Assembly: GCF_014838825.1 (NCBI RefSeq)
Contig: NZ_JACYMO010000001.1
Coordinates: forward strand, 948,830 to 1,012,829
Source of the DNA: Erwinia persicina
GTDB lineage: Bacteria > Pseudomonadota > Gammaproteobacteria > Enterobacterales > Enterobacteriaceae
DNA: 64,000 bases
Reading direction: 5' to 3'
Position numbers and translations under genes: made by a program
In this document: one piece after another, positions 10,801 through 20,908 of the stretch
Layout: every line of letters starts with the position of its first letter
How positions within the stretch are numbered: the first letter of the stretch is position 1
Notes under the pieces: generated by a model
Databases searched by the model: none
The model's input: the letters and a program-made list of their open reading frames with translations, nothing else
Told to the model about the DNA's origin: nothing

Positions 10801-13800
10801 ACCGCAACAGATGGCCTTTACTCCCGGCCGCGAACCGCAGGGAGCGGAAGAAACGCTGATCTGCAAGGCAGTGGCCGACCTGCTGGGCATGGAGCGCGTC
10901 GGCGCTGACGATGATTTCTTCGCCCTCGGCGGCGACAGTATTTCTGCAATGGGGCTCGGCACCGCCGCCCGCCGCGCAGGCTATCTGCTGCGCCCGCGCG
11001 ATATTTTTGCCCAGCGCACCCCGGCGCGCATGGCACAGAATATGCCGCCGCTGGCGACCCGCGCGGCGGTCAGTCAGGTGAAACAACAGGGGGCGATCGC
11101 TGGCCTGCCGATCCTACACTGGTTTAACCAACACGGCGGTATTAACCAGCGCTTTGCCCACGGCGTCTGGTTAAGGGTACCGGCGGCGCTGCAGCCTGCG
11201 CAGCTTGAGCAGGCGCTGACCACCCTCAGCGAGGCACATCCGGCACTGGCCGCCTTTACCCGCGACGGCCAGCTGGTGGTCGGCGAAGCGCCTCCGGCCG
11301 GACCGCCCCCCCGGGTCAGTACGCTGATGCTGAATGACGCACCGGAAGCCTGTGCCGAAGATGCGTTTGACGCGGCCGTTCACCGTCTTGATCCGGCGAA
11401 CGGCGTGATGATGCAGGCGACGCTGCTGCAGCATAAGGGACTGACGTTCGGTCTGGTGCTGGTGATCCACCATCTGGTCGTGGACGGTGTCTCCTGGCGC
11501 GTCCTGCTGGAAGATCTGCGCGAAGCGGCCGAAGCGGCCATCAACGGCACGCCGCTGACGCTGCCACCTGAAGAAACCTCACTGCATGACTGGTCAGCAG
11601 CACTGTTGCGCGATACCGCCCACCGGACGTCTGAGCTGCCGTTCTGGCAGAGCATGTTGCAGGATCCTGTTCCGCTGCTCGGCCAGCGCGCTGTGCACGG
11701 ACAGGATACCCACGGTGAGATGAAAGAGAAGCGCACGCTGCTGAACGGCAGTCAGACGCAGGCCCTGCTCTCCACGCTGCCGCAACAGTTCCGCGCCAGC
11801 GTGGAGGAGACGCTGCTTTGCACCCTGTCGCTGGCACTGGCCGATCGCTTTAAGGTCCGCCAGCTGCGCTATACGCTGGAGTCACACGGCCGCGCTGAAC
11901 TGGAAGGCGATCGTGACCTGGCCCGCACTGTCGGCTGGCTGACCGCCGAATACCCGCTGCTGGTCACACTGGGAAATAGCGATAACGGCACGCTGCGCGA
12001 CACCGTCCGCGCGGTCAAGCATGTGCTGCGGGCCGTACCGGATCGCGGCATTGGCTACGGTCAGCTGCGCTACCTCGACGCCGTCCGTGGGCCAGAGCTT
12101 AAGACACTGGCGCAGCAGCACGCACCGGAAGTGCTGTTTAACTACCTCGGACGCTTCAGCGCCGGGGACGAACTCTGGACACCCCAGCGCACACGCAGGC
12201 ATTTCCGCGACGCCTTTGCCGTGTATCAGTCCCCGGCGATGCCGCAGCTGCACGGGCTGGAGGTGAATATCTTTGTGGATGAAAACGGCGCGATGCCGCA
12301 GCTGGCGATCAACTGGGGCTGGCTCAGCGGCGTATTCCGCGAAGAGGATATCGATGCCCTGCATCAGGCCATGGCAGACGCCTGCGAGGCGCTGGCCGGG
12401 TTTGCCCGCCGCCATCCTCAGCAGGCATGCGATACCTTAGTGGCCGCCGAGGTCGCGATGGCCGATGTCAGCCAGCAGGATGTGGTGGCGCTGGGTGACC
12501 GCCACGGCCCGCTGGCCGCCGTGCTGCCGCTGCTGCCGCTGCAGAAGGGGCTGCTGTTCCATGCGGCCACCGCCGATAACAGCGGCAGCTATAACTCCCT
12601 GACCCGCCTGACCTTTAGCGGCGCGCTGGAGGAGGATCGCCTGCGGGCGGCGCTGGATGCCGTGGTGCGTCACCATCCGCAGCTGGCAGCACGTTTTGAC
12701 AGCGAGCAGACACTTCAGCCGCTGCAGCTGATCCCGGTGTTGCCGGTCGGCCAGTCCGTCTGGACGCTCGACCGCCATACGCTGCCGGTGCTCCCCCCGC
12801 AGGACGAAACAAACGCCCTGCTGGCGCTGGAAAAACGCGAGCTGGCGCGGGACCTGTTCAGCCAGCCGGTGATGCTGCACGCGCTGCTGGTGGAGCACGC
12901 CGGAGGCGACCGCTTTACCCTGATGCTGAACGCCCATCACCTGGTGGTGGACGGCTGGTCAACGCCGGTGATTTTAGCCGACCTGTTTACCGCCCTGTGG
13001 CACGGCCCGCAGGCGCTGACGCCGCACCGCTTCAGCTACGCGGATATCGTCCGTCAGCTTGCCGGGCGCGACGCGGCGGCCTCGCGTCAGCGGTGGCAGC
13101 AGGTATTACAGGACGTACGCCCGACGCTGCTGTTCGGCAGTGAGGCCCACACCGGCCCGGTGCACGACCTTGATCTGGTGCTGGAGCCTGAGCTGGAACG
13201 CGGCCTGCTGGCGCTGTGCCGCCGCCGTGGCCTGACCCTGAACAGCGTTATGCAGGGCCTCTGGGGCATGCAGCTGGCGATTGAAAGCGGCCATCAGGAC
13301 GTGGTGTTCGGCTCCCCGGTGTCCGGCCGCTTCGGTCAGATTGACGGCCAGGATCAGCATGTTGGCCTGTTCAGTAACACCCTGCCGGTGCGGGTTCGCT
13401 TTGACAGCCAGCGACCGCTGCTGGAGCAGCTGGCCGATCATCAGGCACAGCAGATCCAGCTGATTGAACATGACGATCTGGGCCTGGGCGAGATCCAGCA
13501 ACTGGCCGGCAGCGGCACGCTGTTCGACACCCTGCTGGTGGTGGAGAACTATCCGGATAACACCGACCTGTTGCAGGGGCACAACGGCCTGCGCTGCGAC
13601 CACATCAGCAACCGGGGCTACACCCACTACCCACTCACCCTGCTGGTGCTACCGGGCGAGCGCCTGCACCTGCTGATGGAATATCGCGATGCGGTGCCGC
13701 ACCCGCAGCGTTTTGCCGACCGCCTGCTGATGCTGATTGCCCAGCTGGTGGCACAGCCTGACCTGCCGCTGGCGCGCTGGCAGCTGCAGACGCCGGATGA

Positions 13801-16396
13801 ACGGGCGCTGATTGCCAGCATCAATAACACCGCTTACCCGGTCGCCCCCGGCACGCTGCAGGGGGCCATTGAGCAGCAGGTGAATCGCACGCCGGATGCG
13901 CTGGCGCTGCTGGACGGCGAACATCGTCTGACCTATCGCCAGATGCAGCAGCAGGCGCGGCGGCTGGCCGACCGCCTGATTAATGCCGGAGTAAAACCCG
14001 GGGATATCGTCGCCGTCGCCCTGCCGCGCTCGGTACGCCTGAGCCTGGCGCTGACCGCTATTCTGCAGGCCGGCGCTGCCTGGCTGCCGCTGGATACCGG
14101 CTACCCGGATGACCGTCTGGGTTATATGGTGGACGATGCGCGGCCGCGTCTGATTATCAGCGAAAGCGCCTTAGCCGCGCGCTTTGCCGTGATGGGGCCG
14201 ATACTGACCTTTGACCAGCTGAAAGAGGAACCGCATTCGCCACGGCACCTGCTGCCACCGGCAGACAGCACCCGCCCGGCCTATGTCCTCTACACCTCCG
14301 GCTCCACCGGGCGACCGAAAGGCGTGGTGGTGGGCCAGCAGGCTATCGTTAACCGCCTGTGGTGGATGCAGGACGAATACCCGCTGGACGCCAGCGACGT
14401 GGTGTTACAGAAAACCCCGTGCAGTTTTGACGTCTCGGTGTGGGAATTCTTCTGGCCGCTGATGGTCGGATCGCCGCTGCTGATGGCCCCGCCGGAAGCC
14501 CATCGCGACCCGGAGGCACTGGTACAGCTGATTGAAGACTACGCCGTGACCACGATGCACTTCGTGCCATCGATGCTGGCGGCGTGGGTGACGGCGCTGG
14601 AAAGCCGCGACGGCGAGGATAAAGGCTGTCACAGCCTGCGTCGCGTGTTCTGCAGCGGGGAAGCCCTTTCCTGCGAGCTGGCCGCCAGCTATGAAGCCCT
14701 GATCGCCGCCCCGCTGCATAACCTGTATGGCCCGACCGAGGCCGCCGTTGATGTGACCTGGCATCCGGCCAGCGGTGAAAGTCTGAAACAGTGCAGCGGC
14801 GCGGGCGTACCGATTGGCTACCCGGTGTGGAACACCGAACTGCGCATCCTTGATGCCCTGCTGCGCCCTGTGCCCGTCGGCGTGGCGGGCGACCTGTATC
14901 TCTGCGGTGTGCAGCTGGCGGAGGGGTATCTGTACCGTGCCGACCTGACTGCCCAGCGCTTTGTCGCCGATCCGTTTGCCGACGGTGAGCGCATGTACCG
15001 CACCGGCGACATCGCCCGCTGGCTGGACAGCGGTGCCGTGGAATACCTCGGCCGCAGCGACGATCAGCTGAAAATTCGCGGTCAGCGCATTGAGCTGGGC
15101 GAAATTGAACAGGCGCTGCTGACCCTGGACGGCGTGGCGCAGGCGGTAGTTGGCGCGCGCGAACTGGGCAGCGTGGCCGCCGTCGGGGCCGATGCCCGTC
15201 AGCTGGTAGCCTGGCTGATTGCCCAACCGGGGCTGGCACTGGATACCCGGGTCGTGCACCAGCAGCTGGCGCAGCGCCTGCCGGCGCATATGCTGCCGGT
15301 CAGCTACGTGCTGACCGACCGTTTCCCGCTGAGCGCCAACGGCAAGCTGGACCGCAAGGCCCTGCCATCCCCGCAGGCCCCGCAGTCGGCTGGCCGCCTG
15401 CCGCACGGTGAGCATGAGCAACTGCTGACGGAACTTTTCACCCGCCTGCTGGCGCGTGAAACCGTGTATGCCGATGATGATTTCTTCGCGCTGGGCGGGC
15501 ACTCGCTGCTGGCGATGCGTCTGGCTGCCGAACTGCGTCGTCGCCTGGCAACGCCGCTCACTATCGGGCAGATCATGGCTGCGCGCAGCGTGGAGAACAT
15601 GGCCCGTCTGCTGGATGAGGGTGCCCACGGCACCAACGCCGGGACGCGTGCCAACGGTGAAAGCCTGCCCTTCCGCAGCGGGACCGGGCCGGTGCTGTTC
15701 TGTATTCATCCGGCATCCGGCTTTGCGTGGCAGTATTCCGGTATGCTGCGTCATCTTGGCGGTCACTTCCCGATTGTTGGCCTGCAGTCGCCGCGTCCTG
15801 ACGGTGTGATCGCCGCCTGTGCCAGCGTGGATGAAATGTGCGATCGCCATCTGGCGACACTGCGCAGCATTCAGCCGCAGGGGCCGTACCATCTGCTGGG
15901 TTACTCGCTGGGCGGCACCCTTGCCCACGGGATAGCGACCCGCCTGCAGCAGCAGGGGGAGACGGTAAGCTTCCTGGGTCTGCTGGATACCTATCCGCCA
16001 GAGGGTCAGGACTGGACACGGCCGTCAGAGGAGGAGGCCCGCGCGGAAGTCGAACGTGAGGAAGCGGAGTTTATGGCAGCGACCGACAGTGACGATGCGC
16101 TGTTACAGGCGGAAAAAGCGGCGATGTTCAGTACCATCGTGACGAACTACGCGGATGCGGTCCAGCGTCTGAGCACCGCCTCTACCCCGCGCTTTGCCGG
16201 TCAGGCCACGCTGTTTGTGGCGAAAAAGACGCTGCCCGTCGGGATGGATGTGCAGAAAAGCTGGGCACCTTACCTGCAGCAGTTACGGGTACACGAACTG
16301 GACTGCGATCACATGGATATCCTGTCCCCGGCATCCCTGGTCACACTGGGGCCCTTGCTGGCGCAGCTGATGGTGGAGTGTAAATACCTGGCGTAA
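7853..16396 (+). CDS. Dimodular siderophore peptide synthetase, CbsF-like (C-A-T-E-C-A-T-TE)
   Basis: A 2847-residue synthetase, more than twice the length of EntF. Domain order with key residues: condensation (HHLMLDG 153-159, EntF-like starter type); adenylation 1 (TSGSTG near 630); carrier 1 (Ser1029 in GGDSI); epimerisation (HHLVVDG 1206-1212, ESHGRAE from 1343); condensation (HHLVVDG 1695-1701); adenylation 2 (TSGSTG near 2148); carrier 2 (Ser2551 in GGHSL); thioesterase (Ser2685 in GYSLGG, His2820). The adenylation 2 pocket reads D-V-W-H-F-S-L-V-D-K, the serine code of EntF. The adenylation 1 pocket reads D-S-E-D-M-G-Y-I-D-K, with acidic E689, D727 and D787, which suggests a basic amino acid (Lys, Arg or Orn). 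The predicted product is aryl-D-basic residue-L-Ser, as in chrysobactin (dihydroxybenzoyl-D-Lys-L-Ser). No frameshift or domain loss is visible. The start is GTG at 7853 with AGGAA upstream. Confidence 0.93.
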   Translation: MSEAQITPEIQAEFTEYPLVAAQPGIWIADQIAATGNSYAVAHYSELHGNIDRPCLDAAIRQAMSEADTVQAVFCLAEDGSVVQRLPHARTPEQVQPVEWIDVSQRSDAVQAAQDLMQADLAADLPADGDRPLYRQVMIRVSADRWFWYQRYHHLMLDGFSFEALTRRVAAVYHSLRAGQTPSPSPFISFGEVVAEYQAWQHSPACERAALFWQQHGKDFPTAISLSGETFSHHGRTSPLKQQVTLPPALLAALAQQPGLRETAPAEIASALLVAYLARISGESRLSIGFPFMRRIGSAALAATGPVVNVLPLLPDIDDSMTLADVSQALQSEIKQVRRHQRYEAEQLRRDLGLVGSGQPLYGPVINLKIYHDSLAFDGIDAVSHTLAMGPVDDLEFEIGFQLGQLQVTLVANPDKYDAQMLAWHGERIVCLARQLAQQPRLPLARLALVTGLEQQQIDEWSQGIAVTPPEGVVSILAMLQRQVEAQPDATAVVCGDISLTYGQLSARAMQLARELMARGLGADDVVAIGLPRSVDSLVAIFGVLASGAAYMPLDLDYPRERLALMCDDAQPQLLLTHSSLVARMPEGVCLCIDDADVRARCDARAATPVSDSERRVAQQGEHLAYMIYTSGSTGRPKGVMSTHAGLLNLFLSHQANLFGPAIERFHRNQPRRMRTGHTASFSFDSSWEPLFCMMMGCELNIFDEELRRDAWGLLQKMKQVPVDLLDITPSFFSQMIDAGLFEADSHRPAFVMIGGEAATPTLWKLMQQHPELEIHNYYGPSEYTIDTLGASVMVSDQPVIGRPVGNTRVWLLDSRLRPVPVGCVGELYISGTGMARGYLRRPDLTAARFVANPFLEGEVMYRSGDLMRWRSDGQLAFIGRVDHQIKVRGFRIELGEVENALVALEEVSTAVVIAQPVGATNRLIGYCSVSDDALRADAQLSAKLLAKLAVTLPDYMVPAILMVMDELPLNVNGKIDRQALPEPQQMAFTPGREPQGAEETLICKAVADLLGMERVGADDDFFALGGDSISAMGLGTAARRAGYLLRPRDIFAQRTPARMAQNMPPLATRAAVSQVKQQGAIAGLPILHWFNQHGGINQRFAHGVWLRVPAALQPAQLEQALTTLSEAHPALAAFTRDGQLVVGEAPPAGPPPRVSTLMLNDAPEACAEDAFDAAVHRLDPANGVMMQATLLQHKGLTFGLVLVIHHLVVDGVSWRVLLEDLREAAEAAINGTPLTLPPEETSLHDWSAALLRDTAHRTSELPFWQSMLQDPVPLLGQRAVHGQDTHGEMKEKRTLLNGSQTQALLSTLPQQFRASVEETLLCTLSLALADRFKVRQLRYTLESHGRAELEGDRDLARTVGWLTAEYPLLVTLGNSDNGTLRDTVRAVKHVLRAVPDRGIGYGQLRYLDAVRGPELKTLAQQHAPEVLFNYLGRFSAGDELWTPQRTRRHFRDAFAVYQSPAMPQLHGLEVNIFVDENGAMPQLAINWGWLSGVFREEDIDALHQAMADACEALAGFARRHPQQACDTLVAAEVAMADVSQQDVVALGDRHGPLAAVLPLLPLQKGLLFHAATADNSGSYNSLTRLTFSGALEEDRLRAALDAVVRHHPQLAARFDSEQTLQPLQLIPVLPVGQSVWTLDRHTLPVLPPQDETNALLALEKRELARDLFSQPVMLHALLVEHAGGDRFTLMLNAHHLVVDGWSTPVILADLFTALWHGPQALTPHRFSYADIVRQLAGRDAAASRQRWQQVLQDVRPTLLFGSEAHTGPVHDLDLVLEPELERGLLALCRRRGLTLNSVMQGLWGMQLAIESGHQDVVFGSPVSGRFGQIDGQDQHVGLFSNTLPVRVRFDSQRPLLEQLADHQAQQIQLIEHDDLGLGEIQQLAGSGTLFDTLLVVENYPDNTDLLQGHNGLRCDHISNRGYTHYPLTLLVLPGERLHLLMEYRDAVPHPQRFADRLLMLIAQLVAQPDLPLARWQLQTPDERALIASINNTAYPVAPGTLQGAIEQQVNRTPDALALLDGEHRLTYRQMQQQARRLADRLINAGVKPGDIVAVALPRSVRLSLALTAILQAGAAWLPLDTGYPDDRLGYMVDDARPRLIISESALAARFAVMGPILTFDQLKEEPHSPRHLLPPADSTRPAYVLYTSGSTGRPKGVVVGQQAIVNRLWWMQDEYPLDASDVVLQKTPCSFDVSVWEFFWPLMVGSPLLMAPPEAHRDPEALVQLIEDYAVTTMHFVPSMLAAWVTALESRDGEDKGCHSLRRVFCSGEALSCELAASYEALIAAPLHNLYGPTEAAVDVTWHPASGESLKQCSGAGVPIGYPVWNTELRILDALLRPVPVGVAGDLYLCGVQLAEGYLYRADLTAQRFVADPFADGERMYRTGDIARWLDSGAVEYLGRSDDQLKIRGQRIELGEIEQALLTLDGVAQAVVGARELGSVAAVGADARQLVAWLIAQPGLALDTRVVHQQLAQRLPAHMLPVSYVLTDRFPLSANGKLDRKALPSPQAPQSAGRLPHGEHEQLLTELFTRLLARETVYADDDFFALGGHSLLAMRLAAELRRRLATPLTIGQIMAARSVENMARLLDEGAHGTNAGTRANGESLPFRSGTGPVLFCIHPASGFAWQYSGMLRHLGGHFPIVGLQSPRPDGVIAACASVDEMCDRHLATLRSIQPQGPYHLLGYSLGGTLAHGIATRLQQQGETVSFLGLLDTYPPEGQDWTRPSEEEARAEVEREEAEFMAATDSDDALLQAEKAAMFSTIVTNYADAVQRLSTASTPRFAGQATLFVAKKTLPVGMDVQKSWAPYLQQLRVHELDCDHMDILSPASLVTLGPLLAQLMVECKYLA

Positions 16397-16398
16397 AA

Positions 16399-16430
16399 CA
16401 GAGGCGGACCCAAAACCCGGTCCGCCTCTG
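16399..16430 (-). terminator. Terminator of the fepDGC operon
   Basis: Perfect 12-base stem CAGAGGCGGACC / GGTCCGCCTCTG with an eight-base loop. On the minus strand it is followed by TTTT, so it serves the leftward fepDGC transcript. It may also help stop the synthetase transcript. Confidence 0.75.
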
Positions 16431-16443
16431 GGATCCTCGTATC

Positions 16444-16477
16444 AAGGTCGACCTTTTATAACGGTCGGCCTTTTTTT
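16444..16477 (+). terminator. Terminator of the fes-ybdZ-synthetase operon
   Basis: Nine-base stem AGGTCGACC / GGTCGGCCT (one G-T pair) followed by seven T on the plus strand. It sits directly against the fepC stop codon, so the two convergent operons have back-to-back terminators. Confidence 0.85.
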
Positions 16478-17282
16478 ATGGCCGGTGATAACGTCCGCAC
16501 GGGACGATCATCGGCGTGTGCGATACCGGATCGTCAATCACCACGCATTCCATGCCAAAGACCTGCCGGACCAGCGACGCATCAACGATCTCTGCTGGCT
16601 GGCCCTGGGCCACGATCTGCCCTTCCTGCATCACCACCAGATGGTCGGCATAGCGACAGGCCTGATTCAAATCATGCAGCACGGCCACCAGCGTATGCCC
16701 GCGTTCCTGATTTAACTGACGGAACAAATCCAGCAGTTCGATCTGATGGGCGATATCCAGCCAGGTGGTCGGCTCGTCCAGTAACAGCAGGGGCGTTTGC
16801 TGTGCCAGCACCATCGCTACCCATACGCGCTGACGCTGTCCGCCGGAGAGCTCATCCACGCTGCGCTCTGCCAGTTCACTGACGTTCGTCGCCTGCATCG
16901 CGCCGGCCACCGCCTGGCGATCGGCTTCGCTCCACTGCTTCAGCAGGCTCTGGTGCGGATAGCGCCCGCGCGCCACCAGATCGGCCACGCTGATCCCCTC
17001 CGGCACAATGGCATGCTGTGGCAGCAAACCCAGCTGGCGCGCCAGCGCTTTGGTGCCCATCTGGTGAATATCCTCGCCATCAAGCAGTACCTGGCCGCTG
17101 CGCGGCTTCAGCAGACGACACAGGGCGCGCAATAACGTTGATTTGCCACAGGCGTTCGGGCCAATGATCACCGTGAACCGGCGGTCGGGGATCTGCACGC
17201 TGAGTTCGCGGGCGATCACCTTCTGGTCGTAGGCCAGCGTCACTCCGCTGGCCTGAAGGCGTGAGGGGGAAGAAAGTTCCAT
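16476..17282 (-). CDS. fepC: Ferric siderophore ABC importer, ATPase FepC
   Basis: A 268-residue ABC ATPase that powers import of ferric siderophore across the inner membrane. Walker A is GPNACGKST near residues 42-50, the signature is LSGGQRQR, Walker B is LLLLDEPT and the switch His lies in AVLHDLNQA. The sequence follows the FepC/FecE subfamily (LGLLPQHAIVPEGISVADLVARGR). It starts two bases after the fepG stop codon and is the last gene of fepDGC. Confidence 0.92.
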   Translation of the reverse strand: MELSSPSRLQASGVTLAYDQKVIARELSVQIPDRRFTVIIGPNACGKSTLLRALCRLLKPRSGQVLLDGEDIHQMGTKALARQLGLLPQHAIVPEGISVADLVARGRYPHQSLLKQWSEADRQAVAGAMQATNVSELAERSVDELSGGQRQRVWVAMVLAQQTPLLLLDEPTTWLDIAHQIELLDLFRQLNQERGHTLVAVLHDLNQACRYADHLVVMQEGQIVAQGQPAEIVDASLVRQVFGMECVVIDDPVSHTPMIVPCGRYHRP

Positions 17283-17284
17283 GG

Positions 17285-18319
17285 TTAACGACGTGACTCC
17301 CTGATAAGTAACCCGATGAGATACAGCCCGCCGATGCTGACCGTGACGGCCCCCACCGGCAGCTGTATCCCGTTAAAAGCATGTTGCGCGACGACGTCTG
17401 CCAGCAGCAGCAGCAGCGCCCCGGTTGTGGCGGCAGAGAACAGCGGCACAGCATGTGCGCCGGTCAGCCGCTTGGCGATCTGCGGGGCGGCCAGAGAGAT
17501 AAAGGCGATGGGCCCGGCGCTGGCGGTGGCAATCGCCGTGAGGATAATGCCGCACAGCATCAGCCAGAGGCGGCTGGATTCCGCACTGATCCCCAGCGCC
17601 CGCGCACTGTCATCGCCCATCTCCATCAGTTGCAGACGGCGGCTGAGCAGCAGCGCGACCAGAATCGTCAGCGGCACCAGCAGCAGCGCAGGCTGACCTT
17701 TCGCCCAGGTGATACCGTTCAGCGATCCGGCCCCCCACAGCGCCGCACTCATGGCACTTTCCAGCGAAGCGCTGATAATCAGCCAGGTATTCAGCGCGGA
17801 AAGCACCGCGCCGACGCCAATACCGACGATAATCAGGCGGAAACCCACAATGCCCTGACGCCAGGCCAGCAGATAGACCAGCGCCGCCGCACCGATGCCG
17901 CCGACCAGTGCCCCTGCCGCAATCTGATAATAGCCGCCGCCAAACGCGATAATCATCACCAGTGCGCCGGTAAAAGCGCCGGTATTAAAACCGACCACGT
18001 CCGGACTGCCCAGCGGGTTACGAATGGCTGACTGGAAGATTGCGCCGCTGACGCCGAGGCCGGCCCCCAGCACCAGTGCTAACATCGCGCGTGGCGCACG
18101 CCACTGCCGGATGACGGTGATAATACCGCGCGGCCCCTCTCCCTGCAGCGCCTGCCACACCTGCCCGGGGCGAATACTGAGCGTGCCGTAGCACAGGGCA
18201 AACAGCGCCAGCGCAACGGCCAGCAGCAGCAGCGTCAGGTTAACCCACATCACCCGGGATGACAGGCGCAGATTCAGCCAGCCGTCCGCGCGCCCTATTA
18301 TTAACGTTCTGCTGTGCAT
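17285..18319 (-). CDS. fepG: Ferric siderophore ABC permease FepG
   Basis: A 344-residue FecCD-family permease with about nine to ten membrane helices. Typical signatures are WRAPRAMLALVLGAGLGVSG, RNPLGSPDVVGFNTGA, and the coupling region AGPIAFISLAAPQIAKRL. It pairs with FepD to form the channel energised by FepC. It lies between fepD (61 bp upstream, with a small hairpin in the gap) and fepC. Confidence 0.92.
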   Translation of the reverse strand: MHSRTLIIGRADGWLNLRLSSRVMWVNLTLLLLAVALALFALCYGTLSIRPGQVWQALQGEGPRGIITVIRQWRAPRAMLALVLGAGLGVSGAIFQSAIRNPLGSPDVVGFNTGAFTGALVMIIAFGGGYYQIAAGALVGGIGAAALVYLLAWRQGIVGFRLIIVGIGVGAVLSALNTWLIISASLESAMSAALWGAGSLNGITWAKGQPALLLVPLTILVALLLSRRLQLMEMGDDSARALGISAESSRLWLMLCGIILTAIATASAGPIAFISLAAPQIAKRLTGAHAVPLFSAATTGALLLLLADVVAQHAFNGIQLPVGAVTVSIGGLYLIGLLIRESRR

Positions 18320-18334
18320 GCAGATCTCCCTTAA

Positions 18335-18358
18335 AGCCCGGGTTAACTCAACCGGGCT
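18335..18358 (-). other. Intra-operon hairpin between fepD and fepG
   Basis: Inverted repeat AGCCCGG / CCGGGCT with a ten-base loop in the 61-bp gap. On the minus strand only TTT follows the stem, so it may be a weak attenuator or an mRNA-stabilising structure that lowers fepGC relative to fepD. Confidence 0.45.
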
Positions 18359-18380
18359 GCAAAATGGCAGGTAACAAAGC

Positions 18381-19406
18381 CTAATGCCTGCGCTGACGGA
18401 CCAGCCAGATCAGAACAGGGGCCCCAATCAACGCGGTGACAATCGACACCCGTAATTCGCCCTGCGCCATAAACCGCCCGGCAATATCGGCGGTGAGCAG
18501 CAGCACCGGGGCCATTAAAAATGAATAGATCAGTATCCAGCGCTGGTCGGCCCCCACCCACCAGCGCGCCACATGAGGCACCATCAGGCCGACAAAACCA
18601 ATCGGCCCCACCAGCGCGGTAGACGATCCGCAGAGCAGCATCACCGCCAGCAGCGCCAGCAGGCGGATCAGCACCACCCTTGTGCCCAGCGCGGCGGCAA
18701 TGTCCTCGCCCATGCTCAGGCTGTTCAGCGAACGCGATACTGCCAGCGCCAGCACCGCTCCCGCCACAATCGCCGGAGCAACAATAAGCAGATTGTCCAT
18801 TGTGCGGATATCCAGCGTTCCCGCCTGCCAGAAGCGCAGCTGATCAAAGGTTTGCGGATTCAGCAGCGACAGTGAGGAGGTCAGTCCGCCCAGTACCGCA
18901 CTCAGCGCTACCCCTGCCAGCGTCAGGCGGACCGGATTCACCCGTCCCCCGCTGAGGGTACCAATCGCCCAGACGGCAATACTGGCAATCAGCGCGCCGC
19001 CCCAGGCAAACCCCAGCCAGCCAGCCATGCCGCTGACGCCAAACAGGGTGATGCCCACGGCCATGGCAAAGCTGGCTCCGGCATTAACACCCAGTATGCC
19101 GGGGTCGGCCAGCGGATTGCGCGTCAGCGCCTGGATCACCGCCCCGGCACCGCCCAGCGCCAGGCCGACCAGGATCCCGGCCAGTGTGCGCGGCAGACGG
19201 GCATTGAGAATGATGATGCTGTCAGCACTGGTCAACTGACCGGACAGGCTCTGCCACACCACGGCCGGCGCAATGGATTTGGCCCCCAGCATCAGGCTTG
19301 CCAGGCTGACGGCCGCCAGCAGGCACAGGCAGATAATGACACCGCCGGCGCGTGAAATGCCTGCCGACAGTGGAGTGGTACGAGGGGAAGCGTGCTGCAA
19401 TGACAT
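18381..19406 (-). CDS. fepD: Ferric siderophore ABC permease FepD
   Basis: A 341-residue FecCD-family permease partner of FepG. Signatures include LNARLPRTLAGILVGLALGG, RNPLADPGILGVNAGASFA, LRFWQAGTLDIR and VGPIGFVGLMVPHVARW, close to E. coli FepD. I start it at the ATG at 19406 because the alternative ATG at 19424 lies only about eight bases from the Fur-like box, which leaves no room for a leader, and GGAG precedes the inner start. It is the first gene of fepDGC and divergent from entS. Confidence 0.9.
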   Translation of the reverse strand: MSLQHASPRTTPLSAGISRAGGVIICLCLLAAVSLASLMLGAKSIAPAVVWQSLSGQLTSADSIIILNARLPRTLAGILVGLALGGAGAVIQALTRNPLADPGILGVNAGASFAMAVGITLFGVSGMAGWLGFAWGGALIASIAVWAIGTLSGGRVNPVRLTLAGVALSAVLGGLTSSLSLLNPQTFDQLRFWQAGTLDIRTMDNLLIVAPAIVAGAVLALAVSRSLNSLSMGEDIAAALGTRVVLIRLLALLAVMLLCGSSTALVGPIGFVGLMVPHVARWWVGADQRWILIYSFLMAPVLLLTADIAGRFMAQGELRVSIVTALIGAPVLIWLVRQRRH

Positions 19407-19431
19407 CCCTGACAGATCCTCCATACATGCA

Positions 19432-19458
19432 AATGAATATGAGTATTATTATCATTAA
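19432..19458. promoter_or_regulatory. Fur-like box between fepD and entS
   Basis: ATGAATATGAGTATTATTAT followed by CATTA closely fits the enterobacterial Fur box built of GATAAT-type repeats. It lies between the divergent fepD and entS genes and should repress both when iron is plentiful. Binding is inferred from sequence and position. Confidence 0.75.
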
Positions 19459-19576
19459 CGTTACTAACCGAATATGTTACCATGCGCACCGCCAGAAAAA
19501 CATCGGCATCCTTACGCGCCGCACCGGACAGCGTTCCGGCCGCCAGGCACCGGCCCATCAACACACATGGACACTC

Positions 19577-20848
19577 ATGGCTAAGCCCTCCATCCTGCTT
19601 GATTTCAGTCTGCTGAAAAATAACGCCCCTTTCCGCGCCATCTTTTGCGCCCGCATGCTGTCCGTCTTCTCGCTGGGCATGCTGGCCGTCGGCGTGCCGA
19701 TCCAGATCCAGGCCATGACCGGCTCCACCCTGCAGGTGGGGGTCGCGGTGATGCTGGATGGGGTCGGTATGTTTATTGGCTTAATGCTCGGCGGCATCCT
19801 TGCGGACCGCCTTGACCGCCGTAAGCTGATCCTGTTTGCCCGCGGTACCTGCGGTATTGGCTTTGCCGCCCTGAGCCTCAATGCGTTTCTTCCCGCACCG
19901 TCGCTGTGGGCGCTGTATGTGCTGGCGGCGTGGGATGGCTTCTTTGGTGCGCTGGGGATGACGGCACTGATGGCGGTGATCCCGCTGCTGGTTGGCCGGG
20001 AAAACCTCGGTGCGGCAGGGGCGCTGAGTATGGTAACCGTGCGCCTCGGGGCGATCCTCTCCCCGGCGATTGGCGGGGTGATCATTGTCGCCGGTGGCGT
20101 CGGCTGGGCGTTTGCCGTTGCTGCCATCGGCACGCTGGCCACGCTGATCCCCCTGGTACGCCTGCCGACGATGAAACCGGACGCGCAGGAGCCGGAACAC
20201 CCGCTGCGCGCGCTGGCCAGCGGCATTCAGTTTGTCTGCCGACAGAAAGTGGTAGGTTCCGTGGTGCTGTTGGGCATGCTGGTCAGCATTGTTGGCGCGG
20301 TGCGCATCCTCTTTCCGGCGCTGGCCATCAGCTATCACGCGGATGCCTCCGCCATTGGCCTGATGTACTCCGCCGTCCCGCTGGGGGCGATGATAGGTGC
20401 CTTTACCAGCGGCTGGGTACCGCGTCACGGACGGCCGGGGATTCTGGTGCTGGTCAGCGCCACCTGCGCGTTCCTGGCGATTGCTTCGCTGGGGCTTTAC
20501 AGCCACTTTATTCCTGCCCTGCTGGCCCTGGTGGTATACGGCTACTGCAATGCCATTGCTTCGCTGCTGCAATATATGCTGATTCAGCACCATACGCCTG
20601 ACCACCTGCTGGGGCGCGTCAACAGTCTGGGTACTGCTCAGGATGTGACGGGAGATTCCGTAGGGGCGCTGGGCCTGGGCGTATTAGGTAAGCTGTTTAC
20701 GCCGGTGGTGAGCGTACTGTCGTTCGGTGCGGCAGCGGCCGGTGTCGCGCTGGTGCTGGCCGGTCTGGTAGGGACATTGCGGCGGGCAACGCTGACGACA
20801 GCGCCCCCTGCCCCGTCGGAGGCGTCAGAGCCGGTAACCCATTCGTAA
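19577..20848 (+). CDS. entS: Siderophore exporter EntS (MFS)
   Basis: A 423-residue major-facilitator transporter with about 12 membrane helices that exports the finished catechol siderophore. Alignable EntS signatures: LLKNNAPFRAIFCARMLSV at the start, the MFS loop GGILADRLDRRKLILFARG, YVLAAWDGFFGALGMTAL and LLGRVNSLGTAQDVTGD. I start at the ATG at 19577 (MAKPSILLDFSLLK), which lines up with the EntS N-terminus; longer readings run back into the Fur-box promoter. It is divergent from fepDGC and convergent with fepB. Confidence 0.93.
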   Translation: MAKPSILLDFSLLKNNAPFRAIFCARMLSVFSLGMLAVGVPIQIQAMTGSTLQVGVAVMLDGVGMFIGLMLGGILADRLDRRKLILFARGTCGIGFAALSLNAFLPAPSLWALYVLAAWDGFFGALGMTALMAVIPLLVGRENLGAAGALSMVTVRLGAILSPAIGGVIIVAGGVGWAFAVAAIGTLATLIPLVRLPTMKPDAQEPEHPLRALASGIQFVCRQKVVGSVVLLGMLVSIVGAVRILFPALAISYHADASAIGLMYSAVPLGAMIGAFTSGWVPRHGRPGILVLVSATCAFLAIASLGLYSHFIPALLALVVYGYCNAIASLLQYMLIQHHTPDHLLGRVNSLGTAQDVTGDSVGALGLGVLGKLFTPVVSVLSFGAAAAGVALVLAGLVGTLRRATLTTAPPAPSEASEPVTHS

Positions 20849-20859
20849 CCGGCATCATC

Positions 20860-20898
20860 TGACAGGGGCCGGCCGGACAAACGGCGGGCCTTCTGTCA
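20860..20898. terminator. Possible bidirectional terminator between entS and fepB
   Basis: Imperfect hairpin with outer arms TGACAG / CTGTCA and a GC-rich interior, located between the convergent entS and fepB genes. There is no clear T-run, so the assignment rests mainly on position. Confidence 0.35.
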
Positions 20899-20908
20899 AA
20901 CGGTCCGC

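Noticed and set aside
8564..15928. Long open frames on the minus strand inside the synthetase gene
   Set aside because: They lack family motifs and are antisense shadows caused by GC-rich codon use; the plus-strand protein is continuous and fully recognisable.
7853..16396. Synthetase as EntF fused to an unrelated second gene or a frameshift product
   Set aside because: The order C-A-T-E-C-A-T-TE is a normal assembly line with all catalytic motifs in place.
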